From: Acidobacteriota bacterium | Lineage (GTDB): Bacteria > Acidobacteriota > Terriglobia > Terriglobales > Acidobacteriaceae | Length of the DNA stretch: 64,000 nucleotides | NCBI GenBank assembly: GCA_021781795.1 | Contig: JAJXWA010000006.1 | Span: forward strand, 1-64,000 | Direction: 5' to 3' | Part shown: positions 1-9,758 of the stretch, in pieces | Numbering within the stretch: position 1 is the stretch's first letter | How the letters are laid out: each line of letters opens with the position of its first letter | Notes under the pieces: generated by a model | Databases searched by the model: none | What the model was told of the DNA's origin: nothing | Seen by the model: the letters and a program-made list of their open reading frames with translations, nothing else | Position numbers and translations under genes: made by a program

Positions 1-9
1 AAAAAGATT

Positions 10-63
10 CTTCCCATAGTCAATCGAGTGGAGTATGCTAGCTTCCCATAGCCATTCGAGTGG
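10..63. repeat. 32-bp-period direct repeat upstream of padR
   Basis: Two copies of a 22-bp unit, CTTCCCATAG-(T/C)CA(A/T)-TCGAGTGG, begin at positions 10 and 42. They differ at two positions within the unit. The second copy runs straight into the Shine-Dalgarno-like GGGGAG of padR. PadR regulators commonly bind their own promoter, so this may be a duplicated operator. A plain tandem duplication is the alternative. Confidence 0.55.
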
Positions 64-74
64 GGAGAATGCTC

Positions 75-422
75 ATGGTAATCAAAAGACCACCTGAAGC
101 CGGAGAGGTGCTCCAAGGCACGCTGGACATGCTGATTCTGCGCACCCTCATCATGGGGCCGGCGCACGGGCACACGATTGCGCATGCCATTGAACAGACC
201 TCAGAGAACGCACTTGAGATCGAGCAGGGCTCGCTTTATCCGGCACTGCACCGGCTTGAGGACCGCGGCTGGGTCACTTCAGAATGGGGAGTCAGTGAGA
301 ATAATCGCAAGGCCAAGTACTACCGGCTCACCCAGAAGGGACGAAAGGAACTGAACGCAGCAACAGGCCGATGGCGGAGGATGACCCGCGCCATCGGTCT
401 CGTTCTTGGAGAAAACGTTTGA
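75..422 (+). CDS. PadR family transcriptional regulator
   Basis: This is a 115-residue winged-helix repressor of the PadR type. The family signature is visible: an opening GTLDMLILRTL helix, the GPAHGHTIA turn, EIEQGSLYPALHRLEDRGW as the recognition helix and wing, and a YYRLTQKGRKEL wing ending in a short dimerisation helix. The start is placed at the ATG at 75 because GGGGAG sits seven bases upstream; the ATG at 69 and a GTG at 60 are alternatives. The gene lies 21 bases ahead of an ADOP permease on the same strand. This pairing is widespread in Acidobacteria, and the regulator probably controls that permease. The inducer cannot be read from the sequence. Confidence 0.93.
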   Translation: MVIKRPPEAGEVLQGTLDMLILRTLIMGPAHGHTIAHAIEQTSENALEIEQGSLYPALHRLEDRGWVTSEWGVSENNRKAKYYRLTQKGRKELNAATGRWRRMTRAIGLVLGENV

Positions 423-443
423 ATATGCGGAAGGGAGACGGGA

Positions 444-3107
444 ATGGGCATGCTGCGGATTACCGGTCGAACCAAAAAGGATCAAGACTTTGCCGAGGAG
501 ATAGAATCCCACCTTGCCCATGAGGAGGATGCGAACCGGATGCATGGGCTCTCCCCGGAGGACGCGCACCGCCAGGCCCGCATACGTTTCGGCAATCCGC
601 GAACAATTCGCGAGCGGGAGTGGCGTCATCGCTCGCTTCCGTGGATGGAGGAATTATGGCGGGACTTTCGATTCGCGTTGCGGTCACTGGCCAAGACGCC
701 TGGATTTACGATCATCGCGATCCTGGTGATTGCGGTGGGAATTGGCGTAAACGCTGCGGTGTTTACGGTGATTGATGCGGTACTTCTCAAGCCGCTCACC
801 TATCCCCATCCTGACGAATTGGTTTCGCTGGTGAATACGAGCCCGAGGGGCAATTTCAACGGAGCCACGATACAAAGATTCAAGCTGTGGCAGGAGCAGA
901 CCGGCATCTTTCAGCAGGTTGCCGCCTACGATTTCGGCGGAGCCGGGATGAACATCACCGGAGGCGATCATCCGCAACAAGTGGAGGGTGTCCATGTCTC
1001 GGCAGACTATTTCGCAATGTTCGGCGCACCACTGATCGTCGGACGGACCTTTACTGCTGCGGAAGACAGCCCGCATGGCGGCCACGTGACGATGTTGAGC
1101 TACGGACTGTGGAAGAGCAGGTACGGCGGGAATCCGAATATCGTCGAACGGACGATTCAGCTCGACGGCGTGCCATACCTTGTGGTTGGAGTGATTGGAC
1201 CCGGATTTGTGACGGACACGCCCACCGATCTCTGGGTCCCTTATCAACTCGATCTGAACTCCAAGGACATGGTGACGTTTTTTACGGTGGCTGCGCGGCT
1301 GAAGCCGGGCGTCACAATTACCCAGGCCGACGCCCGACTGCGCCTGGTTGCAGACCAGTTTCGCAGGCTTTATGGCGAGAACTCACTTCCGCGCGGAGGT
1401 GGATTCGCAGTGGAGTCACTTCAGCAGGAAATAATAGGGAACACCGGCTCACGCCTTCTGGTTCTGTTGGGAGCCGTGGGATTTGTGCTTTTGATCGCCT
1501 GTGCCAACGTGGCGAATCTTTTGCTGGCGCGAGCGGCGGCGCGGAAGCGGGAGTTTGCGACGCGCGCTGCTCTCGGGGCCGGCCGCAGCCAGATCATTCG
1601 GCAACTTCTCGTCGAAAGCCTGACGCTGTCGCTCACAGGAGGTCTAATCGGGCTTGGACTTGGATTTGCTGGAGTCCGCCTTTTGCTGAGGGTCAATCCC
1701 GGCGATATCCCCCGCATCGGGCAAGACGGCGCAGCGATTACGCTTGACCCCAGAATCCTGCTTTTTACCATGGCGGTCTCGATTCTCACTGGACTTATCT
1801 TCGGCCTGTTTCCCGCCATCAGCGCATCGCGGGCAAATCTTGCAGCCGCCTTGAATGAGAACGGCAGTCACTCGAGCATCGGGATTCACAGTGGCAAGCT
1901 TCGTTCCGCGCTCGTCATTGCCGAGATGGCGTTGACCGTGGTGTTGGTCATCGGCGCGGCACTGCTGGTTCGCACGTTCATGAACCTGGAGGGGGTCGAT
2001 CCTGGATTTGCGATGCACAACGTGATGACTATGTCGATGTCGGTGAGCGGCGACCGCTTTCAGACGACTGCGCCTGTGGCCCAGGTGATCCGCGACGGAA
2101 CCGAACGATTGCTCGCGGTGCCAGGAGTGGCCGATGCGGGCGTAAGCAATTGCCTGCCCATGGCGGGAGGATTCGGCATGGTGTTCGACGTGGTCGGCCG
2201 ACCCAAGGGGAATTCGCCGGTCACTGGCGGGGCGGGCTTTTGCTCGATTTCGTACAGCTACTTCAGCACGTTGAAAATTCCGCTTTTGCGTGGGCGCACA
2301 TTCACCCAGCAGGATGATGCAGCGGGGCCGAGCGTGGCCGTAATCAACGAGGCTATGGCGCGCCGCTACTGGCCGAACAGCGATCCGTTGAAAGAGCGGA
2401 TTCTAATTGGACCGGGTGCAGGCCCGGCATTTGCCGAAGGCCCTCGACAAGTGATTGGAATCGTCGGCGACACCCATGACCATGGGCCGGAGGTCGAACC
2501 TACTTCGATGATGTACATCCCGCTGTCGCAGATGCCGGACCTGGAGACGGCGCTGAATTCGAGGGTTGCCCCGCTGTGGTGGTTTGTGAGCAGCAAAAGC
2601 GACCCTCACACGCTCGTCACTCCCATCACCGCTGCTTTGCGCGAAGCAAGCGGGGGCCTTCCGGTTGCCCATATTCGCACGATGGAAGATTTGGAGGCAA
2701 CGAACATTGCGCGACAGAGACTGAACATGCTGCTGATGATGGTCTTTGGAATAGCTGCTCTGCTGATGGCGGCAATTGGCGTGTATGGGGTGATGTCGTA
2801 CTCCGTGCAGCAGCGTACACAGGAACTGGGTGTCCGCATGGCGTTGGGCGCGCAAGCTTCAGATCTTCGCAATATGGTGATTCGGCAAGGAATGACGCTC
2901 ACGCTCATTGGCATACTCATCGGCTGCGGCGGCGCTTTTTGGCTTACGCATTTCCTGGCAAGTTTTCTGTTTGAAGTAAAGCCTCTCGACTTGATTTCGT
3001 TCCTCGCTACCCCGCTTGTACTGAGCGCCATCGCACTCTTTTCGATCTGGACGCCTGCAATCAAGGCTACTCGGGTTGATCCGATGACTGCGCTGCGCGT
3101 CGAATGA
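444..3107 (+). CDS. ADOP-type ABC transporter permease (FtsX/MacB duplicated permease)
   Basis: This 887-residue inner-membrane protein belongs to the acidobacterial duplicated orphan permease (ADOP) group. Residues 1-75 form the cytoplasmic N-terminal segment typical of PadR-linked members, with FAEEIESHLAHEED and an RIRFGNPRTIRE stretch. A first membrane helix (about 90-115) leads into a periplasmic MacB-like domain (about 120-315). FtsX-type helices follow at about 330-450, then a second periplasmic domain and a second FtsX block at about 765-880 containing the SVQQRTQELGVRMALGA signature. No ATPase gene is adjacent, which is normal for orphan members. Family substrates are unknown; antibiotic or lipid efflux is often assumed by analogy with MacB, and nothing here settles it. 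Confidence 0.93.
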   Translation: MGMLRITGRTKKDQDFAEEIESHLAHEEDANRMHGLSPEDAHRQARIRFGNPRTIREREWRHRSLPWMEELWRDFRFALRSLAKTPGFTIIAILVIAVGIGVNAAVFTVIDAVLLKPLTYPHPDELVSLVNTSPRGNFNGATIQRFKLWQEQTGIFQQVAAYDFGGAGMNITGGDHPQQVEGVHVSADYFAMFGAPLIVGRTFTAAEDSPHGGHVTMLSYGLWKSRYGGNPNIVERTIQLDGVPYLVVGVIGPGFVTDTPTDLWVPYQLDLNSKDMVTFFTVAARLKPGVTITQADARLRLVADQFRRLYGENSLPRGGGFAVESLQQEIIGNTGSRLLVLLGAVGFVLLIACANVANLLLARAAARKREFATRAALGAGRSQIIRQLLVESLTLSLTGGLIGLGLGFAGVRLLLRVNPGDIPRIGQDGAAITLDPRILLFTMAVSILTGLIFGLFPAISASRANLAAALNENGSHSSIGIHSGKLRSALVIAEMALTVVLVIGAALLVRTFMNLEGVDPGFAMHNVMTMSMSVSGDRFQTTAPVAQVIRDGTERLLAVPGVADAGVSNCLPMAGGFGMVFDVVGRPKGNSPVTGGAGFCSISYSYFSTLKIPLLRGRTFTQQDDAAGPSVAVINEAMARRYWPNSDPLKERILIGPGAGPAFAEGPRQVIGIVGDTHDHGPEVEPTSMMYIPLSQMPDLETALNSRVAPLWWFVSSKSDPHTLVTPITAALREASGGLPVAHIRTMEDLEATNIARQRLNMLLMMVFGIAALLMAAIGVYGVMSYSVQQRTQELGVRMALGAQASDLRNMVIRQGMTLTLIGILIGCGGAFWLTHFLASFLFEVKPLDLISFLATPLVLSAIALFSIWTPAIKATRVDPMTALRVE

Positions 3108-3421
3108 GCAGATTCAGAGTATTCAGGGAAGGTGGAATATGATTCGAACAGTTCGAATACTCAGATGCAGACCGTCCAGGCATTCTTCGGTTTGCGGTCA
3201 AGCTAGGCTGAGGAAATCGGCCGGTTGACTTGAGAGATCAGGTCTGCATTGGAGATCGAATCCGTGAGCGTATGAGCGCAATAGCTGGCTTGAAGCCGAA
3301 TCGGCACCTCCGAGCCTATTACCGCCGTTGGTGACCCGTGTCGATATTCACTACCCGCAGAACACCGCTACAGATAGTCCCCGGAACATCGATGTGGCTT
3401 TCCGCGCGGTAGCTGAGGTCT
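3108..3421. other. Gene-free gap with nested inverted repeats
   Basis: No convincing gene is visible between the permease and the convergent cupin gene. Just past the permease stop there are nested inverted repeats. ATTCGAAC (3142-3149) faces GTTCGAAT (3151-3158) across one base, and GAGTATTC (3117-3124) faces GAATACTC (3155-3162). They could act as a transcription-end structure or a protein-binding site. The rest shows nothing recognisable. Confidence 0.4.
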
Positions 3422-3817
3422 TCACCGCTGGTATTGCTGATCGGTTACGTGTTCCATCCAATCTACGACCTTGCCGTCCTTCTTCTCCTGGATGGCGATG
3501 TGCGTCATCGCTGAGGTCGGCCTAGCCCCGTGCCAATGCCGTTCGTTCGGAGCGAACCAGACTACGTCTCCAGGATGGATTTCCTCGACTGGTCCTCCTT
3601 CGCGCTGCGCCCATCCACAGCCGGCCGTAACAATCAGGGTCTGACCAAGTGGATGCGTATGCCAGGCAGTACGGGCGCCAGGCTCGAACGTAACATTGGC
3701 TCCGGAAACCAGCGCAGGATCGGGTGCTGTGAATAGCGGGTCAATCCGAACAGTCCCCGTAAACCACTCTGCCGGGCCTTTCGCCGACGCTTGCGATCCA
3801 ATCTTCTTGATCTCCAT
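3422..3817 (-). CDS. Cupin domain protein
   Basis: This is a 131-residue single-domain cupin. The two metal-binding motifs are visible: [13 protein letters not shown] with its His pair (motif 1) and the ERHWHG segment (motif 2). The layout resembles small manganese cupins such as bacterial hydroxynitrile lyase-like proteins, usually annotated only as cupins. The start is the ATG at 3817 (MEIKKIGSQ), preceded by AGGAGAG. An open frame extends further upstream, but that part overlaps the tautomerase in another frame and is not coding. It is the last gene of the LysR-linked operon, 142 bases after the tautomerase. The substrate is unknown. Confidence 0.88.
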   Translation of the reverse strand: MEIKKIGSQASAKGPAEWFTGTVRIDPLFTAPDPALVSGANVTFEPGARTAWHTHPLGQTLIVTAGCGWAQREGGPVEEIHPGDVVWFAPNERHWHGARPTSAMTHIAIQEKKDGKVVDWMEHVTDQQYQR

Positions 3818-3959
3818 GAAACTCTCCTTCGAATGTGTCCTATTGTCCTCGCGTCCGATCGATCCGGGCATTGCGAGAGTTCGGGTCATCCGTGCCACGG
3901 CCCCTATGTCTGGCCGTTGAAAGAGCCAGCGAAGCCGCAGCCCGGGCTCTGCTCGCCGT

Positions 3960-4196
3960 TCACAAGTCCTCCAATGTGTATCCGGGCTTCTTATAGAGAT
4001 GTTCAGGCTTCGCCTCAATATCGGCCCGGTAGACCTTCTCTGCCCAATCGCCCGGGACCACCTCTTCCAGCGCGACAGAGACGGACTCTTCGCCGTAATG
4101 AAGGACCTCCATGACATCCTTGGCGATTGCATCGGCGAGCCGCTGCTTGTGCGCTTCCGATTTGCCAGGCCATAACTTCACAATTACATGCGGCAT
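3960..4196 (-). CDS. 4-oxalocrotonate tautomerase family protein
   Basis: This is a 78-residue small tautomerase. The start is fixed by the catalytic residue: Met is followed by Pro ([11 protein letters not shown]), and processed Pro1 is the general base of the family. The [14 protein letters not shown] helix and the [10 protein letters not shown] strand match the 4-OT beta-alpha-beta fold. The C-terminal tail ([11 protein letters not shown]) is a little longer than in classical 62-residue 4-OT. AAGGGC lies upstream of the ATG, and the gene sits 16 bases behind the DUF2255 gene. It probably isomerises an unsaturated keto or aldehyde compound in a detoxification setting, which is inferred from its neighbours. 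Confidence 0.9.
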   Translation of the reverse strand: MPHVIVKLWPGKSEAHKQRLADAIAKDVMEVLHYGEESVSVALEEVVPGDWAEKVYRADIEAKPEHLYKKPGYTLEDL

Positions 4197-4212
4197 GCGT
4201 TTGCCCTTCTGC

Positions 4213-4590
4213 CTAGGAATTCTGCCGAACCACTCGAACGGTCGCCGCGCGGGCACGACTGCCGATCATCGGAGCCAGATAGGGGCTGCTTTTGTACTTG
4301 GCACGATACGCATCATCGATGCGGTCGTTCATTGGTCCGTCAGCCGGTTCAAAAGCCACGTCGATGGTCACGCCGGCTGCCGTAATCCTGCCGGCCTTTT
4401 GGCGCAGTGCGGCCTGGTACCAGCGAGAGTTTTGCCCGTTGTAGGCGCGCACGTAAAGCTCGTCGTCGACCACAACCGACCAGATCCACGTCGGGGTGCC
4501 GTAGGTTTTACCGTCATCCCGGAGAGGTGAGATATGGAGATTGTCGGTTGTGGCGATCTGCAGCAACTGTTCCTTCTGCCATGCGCTCAT
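4213..4590 (-). CDS. DUF2255 family protein
   Basis: This 125-residue cytoplasmic protein fits the DUF2255 family. It shows the family pattern: an N-terminal [17 protein letters not shown], a [20 protein letters not shown] core (a split-barrel-like strand pair), [15 protein letters not shown], and a C-terminal [12 protein letters not shown] helix. The family resembles flavin-reductase or pyridoxamine-oxidase barrels, and no activity is established. Its ATG has GGGAGGAAG upstream and is 17 bases behind the alcohol dehydrogenase stop. Linkage to tautomerase, ADH, AKR and SDR genes is common for this family and suggests a part in redox or aldehyde stress. Confidence 0.85.
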   Translation of the reverse strand: MSAWQKEQLLQIATTDNLHISPLRDDGKTYGTPTWIWSVVVDDELYVRAYNGQNSRWYQAALRQKAGRITAAGVTIDVAFEPADGPMNDRIDDAYRAKYKSSPYLAPMIGSRARAATVRVVRQNS

Positions 4591-4607
4591 CGCTTCTTCC
4601 TCCCTGC

Positions 4608-5624
4608 TTAGGGCTGCAGCAGTGTTTTAATGGCGCGGCGCTCGTCCATGGCGCGATAGCCTTCCGCCACTTGCTCGAGCGGGAGCACCAAGTCGAAGAC
4701 CTTGCCGGGTTCAGCTTTGCCATCCCACACTAGCTTGATCAGCTCTGGCAGGTAACGGCGCACCGGCGCCGGCCCGCCGTGGAGATGCACCAGCTTGAAG
4801 AATATGGGCCAAACATCGAGTTTCATTCCGTGTGGCACGCCCACATAGCCGACGCTGCCGCCCGGACGGGTTGATTGGATGGCCTGCACCATCGACTCCT
4901 CAGTACCGACGCATTCAAGCACAGAATCTGCGCCGATGCCGTTCGTCAGGTCCTTGATGCGCGCAACGCCCTCCTCGCCGCGTTCCGTCACGATGTCAGT
5001 TGCGCCGAATTCTTTTGCGAGCCTTTGGCGCTTTTCATGCCGGCTCATGATGATAATCCGTTCCGCTCCCATCAGCTTTGCCGAAAGTACACCAAGCAAA
5101 CCAACGGCACCATCTCCCACAACCACGGCCGTCGCTCCCGGCTTGACGTTGGCAGCATCGGCAGCAAACCAGCCGGTTCCGAAGACATCGGACACTGCGA
5201 GCAGGCTGGAGATGATCTGGTCCGATGGCTTGTCGGGTGTCCCCACCAGGGTGCCATCGGCAAGCGGCACACGGAGCACGGGCGCTTGGGCCCTGCTCAT
5301 GAACTCCAGGTTCTGACAGCCGGACTGGTAGCCGCTCCGGCAATTGGGGCAGGTATTGTCGGAGATGCAAAACGATCCGATGACAAACTGACCGGGCTTC
5401 ACCGTCTTAACCGCGCTGCCGACTTCCTCGACGACCCCGCAATACTCATGGCCCATCGGCGTAGGTTGCGCGATCTTCTGAATGCCGCGATAAGGCCAAA
5501 GGTCAGAGCCGCACACGCAAGTGGCGGCCAGACGGAGGATGGCATCTGTCGGCTTTTCGATTTTAGGATCTTCGCGATCTTCAAAGCGGATATCGCGTGG
5601 TCCATAAAGAACTGTGGCTCGCAT
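4608..5624 (-). CDS. Zinc-dependent alcohol dehydrogenase (MDR superfamily)
   Basis: This 338-residue medium-chain dehydrogenase has both zinc sites. The catalytic site has the Cys in CVCGSDLWPYRG and the His-Glu in MGHEYCGVVEEVG. The structural site has the four-Cys cluster in CISDNTCPNCRSGYQSGC. The Rossmann fold shows VVVGDGAVG, and the second strand ends MSRHEKR, where the basic residues favour NADP(H). The length is normal for the family. The ATG follows AAGGAG. The gene belongs to the seven-gene operon and probably reduces or oxidises small aldehydes or alcohols. The exact substrate is not readable. Confidence 0.92.
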   Translation of the reverse strand: MRATVLYGPRDIRFEDREDPKIEKPTDAILRLAATCVCGSDLWPYRGIQKIAQPTPMGHEYCGVVEEVGSAVKTVKPGQFVIGSFCISDNTCPNCRSGYQSGCQNLEFMSRAQAPVLRVPLADGTLVGTPDKPSDQIISSLLAVSDVFGTGWFAADAANVKPGATAVVVGDGAVGLLGVLSAKLMGAERIIIMSRHEKRQRLAKEFGATDIVTERGEEGVARIKDLTNGIGADSVLECVGTEESMVQAIQSTRPGGSVGYVGVPHGMKLDVWPIFFKLVHLHGGPAPVRRYLPELIKLVWDGKAEPGKVFDLVLPLEQVAEGYRAMDERRAIKTLLQP

Positions 5625-5661
5625 GAAAACTCCTTTGCTTTGCGCCGGCTTTGTAACGGCG

Positions 5662-6120
5662 CTAGAAATGCTCCCAAGTCACGGACCAGTGCTCGCGTGG
5701 ATCCGCCGAACGAATGATCAGATGGCAGTCAGCGGTCATCTGGTAGATGCGGGGCAGGTCCTTGCCCAAAAGAAGATCACGGGTAATGGAACCCTCAACG
5801 TGGTGTGTAACCATGTGCTTGGCTTCATCCACGAAATAGCTGCCGAAGGAAGCTTCATATCCACCAAGCACGTACTCGTTATCCGCGGGCTCTGCGGATC
5901 TTGGGTACATGAGTTGGACCGACATGTGGCCGTCGCTGGTGTACACCAGCATGCCCTTGGGCTGGGGTGAAGCGGTCACATCCGCTCCGGGAACATCGAT
6001 CCGAACTAAATGCCATGCGCCGATAAGAGCGCTTTTCCTGGAAGTAACAGAGCGGGGCTGTGCCTGCACCGCTGCCACACTCAGCAAGGCCCCCATCAGC
6101 ATCCATTGAAAGGCTCTCAT
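5662..6120 (-). CDS. Secreted lipocalin-like domain protein
   Basis: This 152-residue protein has an N-terminal signal peptide (MRAFQWMLMGALLSVAAVQAQ). It matches the lipocalin-like family often found beside reductase genes: LIGAWHLVRIDVPGADV, PKGMLVYTSDGHMSVQLMYP, and a later EGSITRDLLLGKDLPRIYQM segment. Members form a small beta-barrel, and their ligands are unknown. A strong GGAGG precedes the ATG at 6120, and the gene starts 17 bases after the aldo/keto reductase stop. It is the only exported product in an otherwise cytoplasmic redox operon. Confidence 0.85.
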   Translation of the reverse strand: MRAFQWMLMGALLSVAAVQAQPRSVTSRKSALIGAWHLVRIDVPGADVTASPQPKGMLVYTSDGHMSVQLMYPRSAEPADNEYVLGGYEASFGSYFVDEAKHMVTHHVEGSITRDLLLGKDLPRIYQMTADCHLIIRSADPREHWSVTWEHF

Positions 6121-6137
6121 GCGTAATCCTCCTAAAC

Positions 6138-7950
<1,813 letters not shown>

Positions 7951-8042
7951 CGATGTCTCCTTAGTGACCCTATTCTGCCGGGCGTTTTCAGTTCAAACTC
8001 GGCGGCGGATGTCCGCACGTCCAGAGTGAACCGCGGGACCGC

Positions 8043-8093
8043 ATTTGTGAATCCCATTTAATTTGCATGCGCTTGTGAGTACAATTCACAAAT
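8043..8093. promoter_or_regulatory. LysR-type operator between SDR operon and lysR
   Basis: ATTTGTGAAT (8043-8052) and its exact reverse complement ATTCACAAAT (8084-8093) face each other, and the right arm runs into the LysR ATG. Inside it, TTGTGA (8073) and TTCACAA (8085) form a second tighter palindrome of the T-N11-A kind. This is the expected geometry for a LysR regulator controlling a divergent operon and itself. No Shine-Dalgarno is visible before lysR, so lysR may be translated from a very short leader or none. Confidence 0.75.
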
Positions 8094-8976
8094 GCTGCCC
8101 TCGGACCTAAGCGCCCTGGCTACTTTCCTGGTTGTGGCGGAAGAACGGAGCTTTACCCGCGCCGCAAAGCGTCAGGGAGTGTCGCCGTCCGCAGTGAGCC
8201 ATTCTATGCGCTCACTGGAAGAGCAATTCGGGGTACGTCTGCTTGCAAGGACGACCAGGAGTGTAGCGCTCACAGAAGCAGGAGAACGGCTGCTCGTTCG
8301 GCTCAAACCTGCATTCACTGAGGTTGAGGAAACGCTTGGCCAGATTTCCGGGGAAGCACACCGGCCGGTTGGGCGAATCCGCCTTTTATTGCCTCGTTTT
8401 GCCGTATCGTCTGTACTGGTGCCGAAGCTTGCCATCCTGCATAAGAAATATCCAGATATCGTGCTCGACGTAACGACCGACAACAGCCGGCGTGACATTG
8501 TGGCCGAGGGCTTCGACGCCGGCATTCACTTTGGCGAGTACATCGAGAAGGACATGATTGCCGTGCGCGTATCTCCCGATCACCGGGCGGCAATCGTAGG
8601 CTCGCCAGAGTACTTCCGATCGCATCCCAAACCGAAAGAGCCGCGCGACCTGCTGCAGCACAGCTGTATCAACTTTCGTCATGGCCCGACAGAGCTGTAC
8701 CGGTGGGAGTTCGAGAAGGGCAAGAAAGAACTGTCGGTTGCGGTGAACGGGCCACTGATTGTTGACGATATCGAGCTGGTCCTCCGAGCTGCGCTCGACG
8801 GCATCGGTCTGGTATTCGTGGCAGAACACGAAATTGCGCCCTGTCTGGCGGAAGGAAAGCTGGTTCGAGTTCTCCAGGACTGGTGCCAGCCATTCCCCGG
8901 CTTTTTCCTCTACTACCCGAGCCGGCGGCAGCAGACAGCGGCTCTTTCAGCGCTCATCGAAGTTCTGCGGTCGTGA
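8092..8976 (+). CDS. LysR family transcriptional regulator
   Basis: This 294-residue regulator has an N-terminal winged helix (DLSALATFLVVAEERSFTRAAKRQGVSPSAVSHSM, residues about 3-37, shown in parts: SFTRAAKRQGVSPSAVS is the recognition unit). A linker helix and a periplasmic-binding-like effector domain (about 90-290) follow, with VGRIRLLLPRF and a GFDAGIHFG segment. It resembles the PA0477/AaeR-type group that regulates adjacent oxidoreductases. It is divergent from the SDR/AKR/ADH operon and most probably activates that operon in response to an electrophile or aromatic compound. The inducer is inferred only in class. Confidence 0.92.
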   Translation: MLPSDLSALATFLVVAEERSFTRAAKRQGVSPSAVSHSMRSLEEQFGVRLLARTTRSVALTEAGERLLVRLKPAFTEVEETLGQISGEAHRPVGRIRLLLPRFAVSSVLVPKLAILHKKYPDIVLDVTTDNSRRDIVAEGFDAGIHFGEYIEKDMIAVRVSPDHRAAIVGSPEYFRSHPKPKEPRDLLQHSCINFRHGPTELYRWEFEKGKKELSVAVNGPLIVDDIELVLRAALDGIGLVFVAEHEIAPCLAEGKLVRVLQDWCQPFPGFFLYYPSRRQQTAALSALIEVLRS

Positions 8977-9218
8977 GGCTGACGTCGGGGATCGGCTAGG
9001 ATAAACGAGAAGCTAATTGAACCTGGGTTATTGATTTCAGGGACGACCCACTCATCCAGACACTCCGGCGATCCACCTTGACGGGAAGTCGTTAGCTCGG
9101 ACAACTGACTTTTTCGAGCTCAATAAGCGCTTATCTCCGCCAATGCACTTAACCACCCCGATCCAGTCTTCAGCCTCTGACCTCGGATAATGGCCGTTCT
9201 CCGTGGTCATCACGAAGC
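8977..9218. other. Gene-free gap left of the island repeat
   Basis: No gene, tRNA or clear repeat was seen between the LysR stop and the left copy of the long direct repeat. The composition is less GC-rich than neighbouring genes. Together with the following repeat and 9484-9758 it makes a gene-poor stretch of nearly 800 bases. Confidence 0.5.
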
Positions 9219-9491
9219 CACTTTGCTATGGCCGGGAATGCTGATCCAGCAGTAGTGGGGCATGACAACTCTGATTGAGAATTTTGCGGCGGCGCGGTTC
9301 ATACGATGTGCGGAAGCGTGCCGCGCGAATGAAAGCAACGTTGACTATGAGCAGTCTTGAATCCGATAGACGTGATGCCTATAAGGGGGAAACCTAGGCA
9401 CAGTCTGGGCACAATTTTGGGCACAAAGGTCTTGCGCGTTTCTCAAATCGCTGATTTTTAATACTTTAAGTATGGTGCCGGGGGGCGAACG
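9219..9491. repeat. Left copy of ~265-bp direct repeat ending in a tRNA 3' remnant
   Basis: From CACTTTGCTATGG (9219) to GGTGCCGGG (about 9483) this matches 33604-33869 in the same orientation, with about eleven differences and one indel counted by eye. The first 185 bases carry only about three differences. It ends in TGGTGCCGGGGGGCGAAC, whose reverse complement GTTCG-CCCCCCGG-CACCA is a shortened copy of the tRNA-Leu 3' end, including CCA. The repeat also holds a doubled GGGCACAA word. It is best explained as one attachment-site end of an integrated element. Confidence 0.85.
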
Positions 9492-9758
9492 TTAGCCGGT
9501 TATTCGAAACACGTAAGTTGCTGATTCCAGAATCGACAGAATCGCTCGAATCGCCAGAACCGACATCTTCAGGCACAATCTGGGCACAAACAACTACTTG
9601 ATATCTGTCTGCACCTCTTCGAGGTAGCCGAGCGTCTGATGCGGCAATTGTCGCATCAGGCGGGTAACGCCTGCCCTTGCATCTCCTATTTGAATTTCAC
9701 TCGATCCGAAGCGACTCCACTCACGCGTGTGCGGTTCGCTCTCCGCCGTGCGATATTC
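9484..9758. other. Intergenic remnant region inside the left island end
   Basis: No intact gene. A second AGGCACAATCTGGGCACAAA word (about 9574-9593) echoes the same word in the flanking repeat (9396-9413). On the minus strand an open stretch ends at about 9599 and reads ...VTRLMRQLPHQTLGYLEEV... This weakly recalls the C-terminal LMRH-x-TTLGYLQEV region of tyrosine recombinases, so it may be an integrase relic. The resemblance is slight and was not tested. Confidence 0.25.

Noticed and set aside
411-420. GAAAACGTTT near the padR end as a fifth LacI-type box.
   Set aside because: It lies inside the padR coding end, lacks the shared AACGCTT core, and is ahead of an unrelated permease.
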